Shown piece by piece: positions 34,915-46,550 of a stretch of DNA of 64,000 bases. The DNA lies in the NCBI GenBank assembly GCA_009760855.2, contig WPIO01000079.1, positions 1,563,501 through 1,627,500 of the forward strand, given 5' to 3'. A program made the position numbers and the translations under genes. Source of the DNA: Cristatella mucedo. Taxonomy: Eukaryota > Bryozoa > Phylactolaemata > Cristatellidae. Each line of letters starts with the position of its first letter. Positions within the stretch are counted from its first letter, which is position 1. Below the pieces are notes generated by a model. The model worked only from the letters and a program-made list of their open reading frames with translations, had not been told where the DNA came from and ran no database searches.

Positions 34915-37290
34915 ACATTGGGATTATTGCTGGCCCGTAGTCTATCGTCTGCCCAGGCACCAAGATGTCGCTTGTTTTTTATTTCTCTGATTTCATTTCG
35001 AATCTGAGTTCAAGAGATCGATCTTTTCTCGTTACGGGTAATTTTAAAGTTCATGATATAACTTATCTGACATCTGCAGCACATAATTTCGTGTACTGAC
35101 TGACTCATTTTATCTCGTGCCTCATGTGCATAGCCCTACTCATGTCAAGGGTCACACACTTGACCAAAGATCTCATACAACTATCCATCGACAGGCATAC
35201 GAGGAATACTGTAGGTCGTACCAATCCATCCACTCAAATGCCAAGTCTAGCTTCAAAGAGAACATTGTTGAATCATAGATGCACAATCCAAAATTGCTGA
35301 TCTCGACGATCGACCATCTCAACCACTCACAAGTAAGTTCCTTACCTAATCCCTGCGACAATCTAGCTGATCGCTTCTCTAACTTCTCGTATTGTCCAGA
35401 AGAAAGGTCATGAGCTCCATCCCAAATAATCGCCGCTTTCCCCAAGACCGATGTCCCTCAACTCCTTGCAGCACCTCAATTTCTACATCCAATGATGTCA
35501 CTAGTGACCTCGTCTTGAATGTTACATCTCGACAAAAAAGACAAGTCATTTCGATGCTATTCCCACGATCCTTCGATTAGTTATTCTGCTGCTGCTATGC
35601 ACACCTAGCATCAATAGCATGTCATTAGCCTCAGGTCATGTCACAGTACCTTTCAAAAGAGCTGCTGTCAGGCAACTGCTCAAGAAAGCTGCGCCAGACG
35701 AAGAGAATTTGAGCAGTAACCGCACAGTTTCTCTTCAGCTATTCCGGTCAAGGACGCCAGAGCGAGTCGTGGCAGACCAGCTGAACTCGTATATTGAAAT
35801 TTCAAACCTTGCTTGTTAGTCACAATCTGGCTTTAGAGCTAATCACTCCACAGAGTCAGCATTTTTTCGGGTGTGCTATGACCTACTTAGGAATGAGGAA
35901 ATGGGTTGAGTACTCTGCGTGCTTTGCTCGATCTTTCGGCAGCTTTTGATACTGCCTATCACCAAGTTCTTCTTCAGTGCCCCTCATCTTGCCTGGCCAT
36001 CACTGGCACTTCTCTGCATTGGTTCATGTTCTATCTCAGTGGGAGACTCTAGTGTATTAATGTGAATGGACAAAGATCATCCGAGGTACCTCTGAAATAT
36101 AGGGTACCTCAGGGCTCCGTGCATGGTCGGGTTCTTTTCACGATTAATACTTCCCCTCTTGCCGATGTGATTGCCAAGCACAATCTAGGCTTTCACTTCT
36201 ATGCGGATGAAACTCAGTTATACCTTTGCTTTAATAAATCACAGCCTTTGAGCACCTCCAATTCTCTTAACTCCCATGCTGCGTGTATTGATAACATCCG
36301 CACATGGGTGGCAGCAAATTATCTTAAAGTGAATGATACAAATAACTTACTAGTTATGGGCATACCAAGTGTGATTCAGACATTGAAAAGGCTAACGCTC
36401 TAAATTGGCTCTGCCACCTCATCTCATGCGGAATCCGCACGAAATCTGGGTTCCATGTTGATAAGTGATAATTTTTTAGGCCACCACATCAACTCCACAA
36501 TCAAGTCTGCCTACTTCCCACTAAATAACATTGCTAAAATTGGGTCGTATTTAGACAGGGATACCGAATATAAGTTGTTCCCTGCATTTGTGACATCCCT
36601 TCTTGAATTCTGAAACTCATTGCTGGCTGGCCAACCGGCATGTGCAATCAGGCGCTTATAGCTAGTGTAAAGCTCTGCAGCTACGCTTGTTTGTCGCGAG
36701 CATTTCAGTTTCCGCATCCCACCACATCTTGCCGACCTGTACTAGCTACCAGTCAAGCAACGGATTGATTTCAAGGTTTTGGCACTCACTTTTAGGTTAA
36801 TCCATTCTTCGGCTCCAATCTACCTATCACATCCACTCGCTCACCTGGCCAAGCATTGTAAACCCCTCTTTTCTGAAACTACCTGTTTACTTCTACTTCG
36901 CACAAACCTCAAATCCTTTGAAGATCTCGCATTTAGTTCGTATGCTCCCAAAGCTTGGAACTCACTCCCGAATTGCGTCATGACATCGTCTGACTTGACC
37001 ACATTTTAAAAGAAATTAAAACCCACATATTTATGAGAGTATGTGGTAGGTTCCCGCGATTCGCTCTTAAAGTGCTTATTTTTGCCGATACTGCACGCTA
37101 TCACTAATCACACTTGCATGCTGACCCAGTGCATGTTACACCTAACCATGTTATCCATATTTTTTATCTAGCATTATACCACTCGCTATTTGATCGTGTT
37201 TCCATTGCAGCAAATTTAAAGCGCCTAGAAAGATTGAGTTCCCTGAGGGTGCTTTAACAATTGTATTACAATTTTTATATTTAATAATAT
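34915..37290 (+). mobile_element. Family A LINE, 2.4-kb copy
   Basis: It starts within the endonuclease (the TAGTCTATCGTCTGCCCAGG region, equivalent to about 51,680 of the full-length copy). About 390 bp between the endonuclease end and the linker are missing (junction near 35,183). It retains RT motif A as FDTAYHQVLLQ (about 35,945-35,980), VPQGSVHGRVLF (about 36,100-36,140) and YADE (36,200-36,211), a change of the second catalytic aspartate to glutamate. The C-terminal region, 3' untranslated region, hairpin and tail follow. Confidence 0.92.
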
Positions 37291-37309
37291 TACAACTGCA
37301 GGCTAGCAG

Positions 37310-39445
37310 CACCTGCTGTTACCAAAATCTTCTTACCTGACCGCATACAGATCTCATTCAGTATAAAGTTTGCACCTTCCTCTGCATTTAAGTTCACCTG
37401 TGAATCGCAAAAGATTTGAGACCCTTCATGTTGATGTCGTCCGCAAAAGAGTATCTTGTTTTCCTTGCTGCTCAATCCGCCCTCCGTCCTATCATCTTTG
37501 TTAGAACGCCACAACACAACACTAGCATCTGACTACGCACACTGTGAGCTCTCGCCTAGACGGCCTAGGGTTTACCACAGACAATACACAAACTAGGTCT
37601 ACTAAGTGCAAGCTTGAAAGTTCATTTGAAAGGCCAGCACAGACTGTCCAGCGACAGGCATACGAGGACAATTTTATATTGTACTATTTGATCGTAGTGA
37701 ATTCAGAATCGGACTTTAATAAAAAAAATATCGATGAAGGACAGATGCGTAATCCGAGAATGCATAGATATGCTGCTGGTATGCTAAACTAACAGCATAC
37801 TTATTTCATTAGCCTTACGTCATGTCTCAGCACCTCTCCATAAAATTTTCATATCAATGCTCAAGAAAGCAAAATTAGACCAAGAGAATTTGAGTAACTA
37901 ACGGCCAGTCTCGCTTCTACCGTTCGTACCGGAGACACTGGAACGAGTCGTGAACGACCGGTTGAACTCAAATATTGAAACCTCAAACATATCTTGTAAG
38001 TTTCCGTCAATTTTAATAACTAATCACTCCACACAGTCAACACTGCTTCAGTTAAATGAATATTATCATAGGCATTAAAGCTTAAATACAGTTCATTTGC
38101 TTGCTTTACTCGATCTTTCGGCAGCTTTTCATACTGTTTATCACCAATTCTGTCCCGAGAGCCTTTCATCTCGCCAGGGCTTCATTGGTACTACACTGCA
38201 ATGTTTGAGTGGGAGACTCCAAAGTATTGAAGAGAACAGAAAAAAAAGCCATCTGAGGAGCCAATAAAGTATGGGTTACCTCGAGGCTCTGCTCTTGGTC
38301 AGATTATTTTCACCATATATACTATCCTTCTTTCCAAAATGATTTCCTAGCGAAACCTAAGCTTGCACTTCCACGTAGATGTCACCCAGTTATACCTTTA
38401 CTTTGATCCCTCCCAGCACTCCAGCACATCGAATTCTCCAAACTACATTGCTGGATGTATTGATGACATCACACAGGGATGACAGCAAGCCTTCTTAACT
38501 TAAGTAATTATAAAACTATTTCTCTAGGTATGAGCTAACCAAGTGTGTTTCAGATATTGGAAAACAAAGCGCTTAAATTTGGCTTTGCCAGCATATATCT
38601 GGTGTCATCTGCACGAAATATAGATGTCGTGTTCCAAATTGATCTTTCATGGGAGGGCCAGATCAGCTCCACAATCCAGCCTGCCTGCTTTCAGAAACAT
38701 GATGTGACTAAAATTCGGGCTTGCTCAGACAAGGATACTACATCTAAACTAGTTTTATGCATTTGTGACTTCCCGTCTAGACTTCCGTAACTTACTGCTT
38801 GCTGTTGAACCGGCCTGTGGAATTAGGTGCTCGCAGTAAGTGCTAAACTCTGCAGCACCGCTCGTTTGCAGTTAGCGTTTCTGTTGGCACATAAAACTGC
38901 TTCTCGCCGACTTGCACGGGATATTAGCCAAGCAGTGCGTTGAATTCAAGGGTTTTCACGCACTTTTAGGTCCCTTCGTCCTTTGACTCCACGGTATCTA
39001 TCAGATCTACGCTCCCAAAAAGCTCAGCACCTGCACATTTCTGAATGTAATCGTTTACCTATACCCCGGACGAACATGAATTCTTTAGCGACTATGCATT
39101 ATGTACTAAGCTTTTAAAGCCATGAGCTAACTTTGAACTGACATTGCGACATATCCTGACTTGACGAAATTAAAAAAATAAATAAAAATCATCTTTTTCT
39201 CGCAGCATCTAGTGGTTCTATGTGATTCATACTTTGTGCATTTGTGCAAACTAACACTGCACACTCTGCCAGTAACCATATTAGCATGCTGACCTTGCGA
39301 ATGACAGCTTAACCACGTTACATCTAATGTCATTGAGCTTGCTAACGTTAACTATTGTGCCAAGCTTCCTTTGCAGCAATTGCATAGTGCCCAGAAAGAG
39401 ATTTAGTTCTCTGAAGGTTCTATAAAACATTATTATTATAATCCT
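37310..39445 (+). mobile_element. Family A LINE, 2.1-kb copy in tandem with the previous one
   Basis: It starts 20 bp after the previous tail, in the endonuclease C-terminal region (CTTACCTGACCGCATACAGA), and runs to a hairpin and short ATT tail near 39,395-39,440. The YADD region has decayed to HVDV (38,368-38,385). It carries more indels than its neighbour and is clearly inactive. Confidence 0.9.
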
Positions 39446-39604
39446 TAACCTCAAACATAAATACAAACAGGAAGGTCGACATCAGGATTTAACCAAGAAA
39501 TCCTACAACAGGTAAGGCTAATCTAGGGGTGACTCATCAATCTTTGGTAATTAAACTGGTAGTCTGCTTTATGCGCATTTTTAAGCTGATTATCGAGATC
39601 GATA

Positions 39605-39800
39605 AAAAAACACAATAATAATACGTTTGATTTAGCACCCTCAGAAAACTCAATCTCTTTCTAGGACTTTACATTGGCTGCAAAGGAAGTACGATCAAAT
39701 TGTTAGTGATAGCATGCTTGATAAACAACATGAATAACATGGGTAGGGGTAACATGCACAGGGTCAGCATGCAGCTACGGCAAGTGACAGCATGCACAAA
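39605..39800 (-). mobile_element. Family A LINE, 3' fragment
   Basis: The minus-strand hairpin (TTAGCACCCTCAGAAAACTC and TCTCTTTCTAGG, about 39,630-39,667) is followed by the 3' untranslated region up to the complement of GTGCATGCTGTCAC (about 39,790). Confidence 0.88.
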
Positions 39801-40928
39801 TCGGTAATCTGAGTCCTAAACTGTAAAAACCTATACTAGAACTTTTATATTATGATACATAAATGGATTCTGTCTGTACTGGTATGGCATGACACCTACA
39901 CAGGAGGCTGCAGCTATTAGTTTTCTAGTTTAAGTATTAATGGTGATTTTTTCTCATTACATAAGTTTAGTCATAGGGTTATTAGTCAAGCATCGACACT
40001 CCTAGTAAAGAAATAGCTCTCTTCAAACAACGAGAACAGGAAAAACGTGCATTAGTTCTGGATCTTTTACCACAAGCTCTTGGGGCAGAGCACATGCTAC
40101 GACAAATGTGCAAGTCTTCTGGGCAGTTGAGGGATCAGCCTTAATCTAGACTAATCGTAAAATCTGTGGATGACAAGCAGGTCTTAAGCAATAGCTGTCC
40201 GGCGATGGGCACTTACGGCTGTGGGATCTGCAAGTAAACCGATTGATCACGGAGCAATATTCTTCGCCATTTACAATTTCTTTTGAACCGGCACGCGCCA
40301 CTTCGCTCTTTTCATTAGCTTCCAGGACACCGTGTCACCTGGCAGCTGTTGTATCCGTTGGTGGTTTAATTTACGATAACCATAACACACGCACTAGTAT
40401 GCCGCATTCAGCTGCTGAAGCTTAGTAGAAGCCTGAATTCACCAGAAGCTTTTTGTTCGATGCTTCCGGTAGACATCTGTGCAGGTACGTGTACATGTGC
40501 CGTGTACACATCTGCTCAGGCAGGTTTTCCGATTCGTCTGGCACGCCAATCGTTATACTGAGTAAAGGTGCCGGTTTTCCTGATCCAAGCAATCTCAGCT
40601 GGCATATGAATGTCGAGATTTCCCGATACTTGTATTGGCACTGTTACACTGTTGTAAGCTACTAGCCATTCTTCCTTGGTCGAACGAAAGGCTACCTCAA
40701 ATATCATCTGCCTACGCAAACATACAGGCATGTCCAGGCTCATTAGAAGTCCTTTAATAAGTAATGCTATTACCTTCTCGCCAAGGAAAACATCCTACTG
40801 CTAGAATGACTAGTCCTTTTTCTATTGGCTAAACGAGGTAAACATTCATTACAGGGTTTCGGGCAGATCTAAGTTACGCGAAATCTTGTGCATCTACTAG
40901 CTACCAGAGGTCTCGGCGTTTACTACAT
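39801..40928. other. Unassigned DNA with a coding-like minus-strand frame
   Basis: The minus strand at 40,516-40,743 is open for 75 codons behind an acceptor-like TATGTTTGCGTAG (about 40,716) and reads protein-like (for example PAEIAWIRKTGTFTQYNDW). No family is recognised, and the + strand is also open here. Confidence 0.25.
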
Positions 40929-40988
40929 AGAGAGAGAGATTAAGTTCTCTGAGGGCGCTTTATCAAGTGAATTATTATTATTATTATT
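40929..40988 (+). mobile_element. Hairpin-only family A tail
   Basis: Sixty bases: AGAGATTAAGTTCTCTGAGG, GCGCTTTATCAAGTG and an ATT tail. Even the 5' arm of the outer stem is missing, making this an extremely short 5'-truncated copy. Confidence 0.9.
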
Positions 40989-41907
40989 TGCGGGTTCTAT
41001 TATTTCATCGGTCCTTTAATGGCTGGTCAAGGTCAAAATTCCTAATGCGCATTCAACACTGGGGTTACAAATACTTTATGTCAGTCTGAAAATTTTGTAA
41101 AGTACATTTTGACCACTGCGATGCTCTAAGTCTCTTTAAAACATTAATGGTTACTGTCTCATCCAAAGTGTTTTTACTTTCCGAGAGATCAAACGCCAGT
41201 GAAATTTTTAGATGCTTTTAGAAACGGTTCCGCAAGAATTTATTCAGTATCGTGAATTGATTTACTCTTGCATACTTCCTTCAAACACATAACTCTTTCG
41301 TTTTAATCTGTAAATGACACTCAAGAAGCTACCCTTTATACAACTGTTCATGTAAATCCTATAGTTACCACAGTTGAGTCAATACAGGCCTTTTGAGTCC
41401 GGAAACAGGTCTGTTTAAAGCAAATTAGCTACCTCGATTACACTGTGCACCACTCCGATGCACAAGCTAACTACGAAGATGCAGTTTTTATTATGCTGCA
41501 CAAGGACTTGACCCGGCTTATCTATTGACTATCAGAAAAAACTGAGGTTAGTGAAATCTCAAGAAAGAATTTAAAAGCTAGTTAATAGATCAACAATGTA
41601 AAATTAATCCTATAATAACTATGGAAGTAGGTAAACTCTCATGGTAGACATTGATTTAATTGATTCTACCATACTCTCTTAGTTTTTTGTGTATGAAAAA
41701 GTTATATTAACTACATTTTTTCTCCTAGCATGATTCATTATTGAAAAGCTATATGTACACTTTTAGATTACGATCCTTTGTGGGTGCTCAATGAATACTA
41801 TTTCAGATCTCGGCTAATAAATAAAAGTCTCACCATTTCCGTTTTGGTATGAACAATATGCCTTGAACTTGGCTGAAAATAATATTGGACATTTTCTAAT
41901 AATCATA
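40989..41907. other. Unassigned AT-rich DNA
   Basis: Nothing was recognised. Confidence 0.35.
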
Positions 41908-42015
41908 CCGTTATTATTAAAGCATTTGTATAGCGCCGTCAGAGAACCCGATCTCTTTCTAAGTACTTTACATTAGCTGCAAAGGAAGCACGATCGAATA
42001 GTAGTGTGACGCTCA
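41908..42015 (-). mobile_element. Family A LINE, 3' tip
   Basis: The ATT tail, TAGCGCCGTCAGAGAACCC, ATCTCTTTCTAAG and the GCTGCAAAGGAAGCACGATC block are present in order on the minus strand. Confidence 0.9.
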
Positions 42016-42429
42016 AAAACAACAACAATAACACACAGTTAGAGGATCTATTGAAATGTAATGACGGGTCTCTTTGGACAAAATTTATTGAACTCTCCGC
42101 GTACCTATAAACAAAGCACATGCATAAGAATTATCTACGGGTACGCTTCGATGAGCTATCCGGTGACTTTTTAAGCGTACACCATTGCACAAAAATATGA
42201 GAACAGAAAGTATAGCTGGCTAACAGCGTCAAAATAAAGTCATTGACTGGCATATGCCCAGCATATACCAAGAGAACTGCCTATCACTGCTAAACGGTTA
42301 CTTTAAGTACTGCAGTGGATTTTCCAAGTCCAAGCTAGAAGTAGTTAGGTGCCCATAGAAACGAAATATGAAAGCAACCGGAAATTGGGTCGGGCCAAAA
42401 CTTCATAGATTGATGATATTGGTAGCACA

Positions 42430-42720
42430 CAGCTTCCCTTCCACAAACTAAGAATGAGCTGAGTAGTTATGGGAATATAAACAAGGCTGTCTGCTGCCAA
42501 GGAACCGCTCCTCTGCAAGTGCTCTAATTGATTGCTTAGATAACCTGTCGTTAGCTAGCCAGAGACGATCGTATAGTAAAATTAAAGTAAAGCTTAGCTG
42601 ATTCCACAGCCTGTTTTGTGCGGCCGGAGAAGAGCTTTGGCGGCAATCCATTCCGCTTGCCGTGGGCAGCAAAGTAATCGTTCTATCTAGGGCTGGGTCA
42701 AACATGGGTCGTGTAGCGGG
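42430..42720 (-). mobile_element. Possible CR1/L2-type C-terminal fragment
   Basis: A minus-strand frame (42,448-42,705) contains QNRLWNQLSF, resembling the conserved PxLWNSLP motif near the C-terminus of CR1/L2 reverse transcriptases. Family A or B membership could not be settled, and the flanks do not align. Confidence 0.3.
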
Positions 42721-42974
42721 AGCACCTATGGACCAAGTCTAGTTGCTGCTCTATGGGCCCTGAGGGGTACAAGAGTAGTGAAGTCATTTCTTACTTAGCG
42801 CGTGCATCGTTCAAGTTAGGGATTTTTCTATCCGCTGATTACATTAGAATCAGGGGGCAATTCACAATTGTTCATATACACGTCTACCCATATCGCCGAC
42901 CGTATAGACTGTAATCGCTGACTTTTTAACCTACGAAGAGTGGCTGCAGACTGACGTGAATGCACCGATGTCCA

Positions 42975-43192
42975 GTAAGTAATGTGCGTGCTGACACCGT
43001 GCATGCTGCCACTTACCACACTTGCATGCTGACCCTGTGCATTTCACCCCTAACCATGTTATTCATGTTGTTTATCAAGCATGAGTCCACCCACGATTCG
43101 ACCGTGTTTCATTTTCAGCAACTGTAAAGCCCATACAAAGACATTGACTTCTCTGAGGGAGCTTTATCAAGGACATTATTACTATTATTATT
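42975..43192 (+). mobile_element. Family A LINE, 3' fragment
   Basis: GTGCGTGCTGACACCGTGC through the hairpin (about 43,124-43,165) and ATT tail. Confidence 0.92.
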
Positions 43193-43729
43193 AAAGCACG
43201 CTGGCGGGAAAAGCACTTTCGCGAAAGCTGTCTGCCCTAAGCCAGCACTACTAGTAAGTGGTCGGTCATGGGGCATTGCCTTTAGACTGTAGGCAATTCG
43301 CGCTACCTCAACTGTGCATGCTGGTTCTGGCGTACGACAAGATCCTGAAATATTGACTTTCGAAACAAGATTAGCGACTTACCATCCAGACCTGACACCG
43401 CTAAGAATCTACTTTTCATACCGGCTAAGTCTGACGAATGATCGAGGCACTTGTTGACATCGAGGGCAGCTTCGAACGAAATCAGCCGCTCCGTCACGTA
43501 GCCTGCGGTCCTGCGAGCTCCTTTAAATAGGAATGCACCTCTTGGTCAGCCCTGCCGTGTTTCGAGATTGGTGAGTCATTTTTAATGCTCGGACCATGCT
43601 CCGCAACTATCCTTGCAATTCTCGCAGTGACCTAGCCTTATCTGCTGGCTGTGCCGCTGGCTTGCCCATAGAATAGAATATGTTCGGAGCCCCCATTACG
43701 GACTGCGGCTTCATTCATAATGCATAGAC
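43193..43729. other. Unassigned DNA
   Basis: A TTTAAATA motif near 43,524 has no matching initiator. No gene was recognised. Confidence 0.3.
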
Positions 43730-43857
43730 CGACCGGTAGCTAATTTAGCCCACTTTTTAAGGTGCTCGACACGACCAAGGTCTGGCCGAAGTAGTGTGCT
43801 CGAGCTCGGTGGCTTAAGTGAAGCGCCTGAATAGAGATTAAGTTTAAGCGAGATAAA
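43730..43857 (+). mobile_element. tRNA-derived SINE with LINE-A-like tail
   Basis: The plus-strand copy carries the GGTGCTCGACACGACCAAGG head and the tail GAAGCGCCTGAATAGAGATT, followed by a degenerate second stem arm. It aligns with the complements of 806-946 and 62,098-62,245. Confidence 0.75.
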
Positions 43858-43970
43858 TAGTAATAACAACAACACATTTGTGTAGCACTGTTGGAGATCT
43901 TAATTTCTTTTTCATGCACTTATCGTGCAAAAGAAGCACGATCGAGTGGTTCGAGGTGACATTAACAGGA
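43858..43970 (-). mobile_element. Family A LINE, 3' tip
   Basis: The complementary hairpin is decayed (GTAGCACTGTTGGAGATC, then TTAATTTCTTTTTCATGC), followed by AAAGAAGCACGATCGAGTGG. It abuts the SINE tail to tail across a shared AT-rich tract. Confidence 0.65.
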
Positions 43971-44131
43971 GAACCACGAGCACGAAGCTAGCAGGCGACT
44001 AGCTAGTGACTCGAGCCAGACAGCACCTCAACAATGTAAACTCAACAATACAACGTCTCAGCCATTTCGGCCTCAAGAAGAGAGTAGCTAGCCGTAGTGA
44101 TCGCACACCCACTACATGATGCAGATGTAAA

Positions 44132-44172
44132 ATTATAATAGTAATAACGATGCACTTGATAAAGCACCCTAG
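44132..44172 (-). mobile_element. Family A LINE, minimal tip
   Basis: ATAATAGTAATAACGATGC, ACTTGATAAAGCACCCT: the outer stem arm and tail only, then unrelated sequence. Confidence 0.6.
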
Positions 44173-44324
44173 TATAGAGAGTACACGTCAAATCAGTGGT
44201 GTTTAAATCAGTCAAATGGCTTGCATGTCCTTTATCTCGTCTATTGAAACCTCTCCGGACCTCCCTGATTGCTGCATTTCAGCGTGTGAAGATGCTTTCA
44301 GCAATCCCAGGAGAGTAGTGCCTC

Positions 44325-45465
44325 AATGCAATGTAACGTAATGTATCTCCGTCTGTAACTTCGCAAAGCCACACAGACTCTGTGGGTGCTATCCAAGAGT
44401 GTTTTGTACAGCTCACTCACAGCCTACGCGACTTTCGGTACACATTTGATAGCCAGCAGGCTTCGTCTCACGCAACAAAAAGAAAGTGGGAAGCATAGCA
44501 GATTCAGGAGAGCAGTTGAGGTAGTGAGTAGCGTGGAAGTAGCAGCTCAGGACCACTGGAAAGGATGAGCCATAGTCGGCAGCAGGAGATTAGTTTTTAT
44601 TGCCTAAGAATTGTAGAAGCAAGTTCCACAGCCTAGGACCTTCAGAGCTAAAGCTTTTGTCGCCAAAGTTCTTTAAGTGAGAGAATGGAATAGATAATTT
44701 ATTGTCCATACAGGACCTAATGGCACGAAGAAGCTGAAACTGGTGCAGCAGTTAAGCTAGGTATGTAGGTTCCGAGCCGTGGCGGGCCTTTTGGGTCAGC
44801 ATAAGAACTTTGCTCTGTTTCCGTTGATCAACCGGGCCGCCATCCTAGCTCTTTCAGCAAAAGAGACACGTGGGCGAACCTCTGGGACTTGAAAACTAGC
44901 CTTGCAGCCATATTCATAGCCATTTGCAGTGGCCTAGTTGCTTTTATTGGTAGCCCCGCTAAAAGGGAATTACAATAATCAAGCCGTGGCAGAACTAAGG
45001 AGCTAGCTAAATTGCTTGCAAGCAGCTCTTTATCTTAGATGGGGATCGTACGTGATGGCTAGCTGTAGAATCAGTCTTCTGAATGAAGCTTTTAAAATTT
45101 AGGCACCTGTTAAAAACCACACATAAATTTCGGACACGCAGTGATGGTCGCACAACAGCATCCCCTATTGGAAGAGCAAAGCCTTCTAATTCAGCCGCAC
45201 GCTTAGGGTGTCCTATGAGCAGCAGTTCGGTTTTATTGTCATTCAGTTTCAAGACGTTTTCCGACATCCAGGATCGAACGTCGGCAAGGCAAGTATTCAG
45301 TTTCTCAGCTGCTTCAGCAGATTCCGACGGTTTGAATGAGAAATGCAGCTGAGTATCCTCAGCATAAAAGTGATATCTTATTACATAGGCCTTAATCACT
45401 TTCCCCAGAGGTTGCTTATAAATGCACAATATCAAGTGACCAAGGACGAATCCTGGTGAACATAT
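44325..45465 (-). mobile_element. Family B LINE, copy 1 of a head-to-tail trio
   Basis: The complement of ATGTATCTCCGTCTGTAACT begins its 3' end at about 44,340. Upstream lie the C-terminal region and a 142-codon frame (45,007-45,435) holding the YADD block as FHYAEDTQ-like YAED (45,351-45,370) and the LNDNKTELLLIGHPKRA stretch after it. It stops in the GFVLGH (PQGxVLGP) region. Truncated 5', without RT motif A or endonuclease. Confidence 0.88.
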
Positions 45466-45574
45466 TTATGTCCATTGCATATGCACATACTTTTTGAAAA
45501 ATAATGACTGATGCGAGTTAGCATAGACTGTTGATATTTTTCTGGATTCATGAATGGTATCATTTGTAATTTAA

Positions 45575-46060
45575 TGTAATGTATCTCCGTCAGTAACTCC
45601 ACAAAGTCATAAAGACCGTGTGGGTGTTACGCAGGAGAGTTTTGTATAGCTCACTCACAGCCTAAGCGGCTTTCGGTACGCATTCGGTAGCCAACAGACC
45701 GTCTCACGCAACAAAGAGAAAGTGGGAAGCATAGCAGAGTCAGGAGAGCAGTTGAGGTAGTGAGTAGCATAGAAGTAGCTGTTCAGGACCGCTGAAAAAG
45801 GTGTGCCATAGTCGGCAGTTGGAGAGTAGTTGTCATTGCGTAAGAATTGTGGAAGCGAGTTCCACAGTCTAGGACCTGCAGAGCTAAGGCTTCTGTTGCC
45901 AACTGTCCTTAAGCGGAGGAATGGGACAGCTAATTTATTGTCCACACAGGACCTGAGGGCGCAAACAGGCTGAAACTAATGCAGCAGTTCAGCTAGGTAC
46001 GAAGGAGCCAAGCCGTGGCGGGCCTTGTGGGTCAGCGTAAGAACTTTGCTCTGTATACCT
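45575..46060 (-). mobile_element. Family B LINE, copy 2 of the trio
   Basis: It starts with the same 3' block (about 45,577) and holds an open frame (45,655-45,945) with NKLAVPFLRLRTVGNRSLSS and GPRLWNSLPQFLRND. It extends to the KARHGLAPSYLAELLH region (45,985-46,050). The C-terminal segment is unusually well preserved. Confidence 0.88.
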
Positions 46061-46269
46061 ATCTCTTCGCCAAATCTCGTTTGACAAATAGTAAACAGCA
46101 CGGTAGCAGATCCAGTGAAGACTACTATTTGCAATAAGCCAAAGAATACTCTGTGGCTTGTTGTCAAACTGCACAGCACAGGCAGTGACTGAGTAGCGGT
46201 ATTCCCTTAAGAGGTGTGAGTAGTCTAGAAATTGGCTGCGCTCTTAAAGTTTGAATGCTGTCAGCTGCC

Positions 46270-46550
46270 GCAGCTGTAATGTATTGTAATTTGTCTCCGT
46301 CTGTAACTCCACAAAGCCATAAAGACTCTGTTGATGTTACGCAGGAGAGTTTTGTATTGCGCACTCACAGCCTAAGACGCTTTCGGTACGTATTCGGTAG
46401 CCAACAGACTTCGTTTTACGCAACAAAAATAAAGTGGGAAGCATAGCAGAGTCAGGAAAGCAGTGGAGGTAGTGAGTAGCATGAAAGTAGCAGCTCAGGA
46501 CCGCTGAAAAGAATGAGCCATAGTCGGCTGCAGGAGAGTAGTAAGGCAAA
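46270..46550 (-). mobile_element. Family B LINE, copy 3 of the trio
   Basis: The 3' block starts at about 46,275. The copy extends only to the YSPAADYGSFFSAVLSCYF region (46,337-46,545) and is truncated before LWNSLP. Confidence 0.86.
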
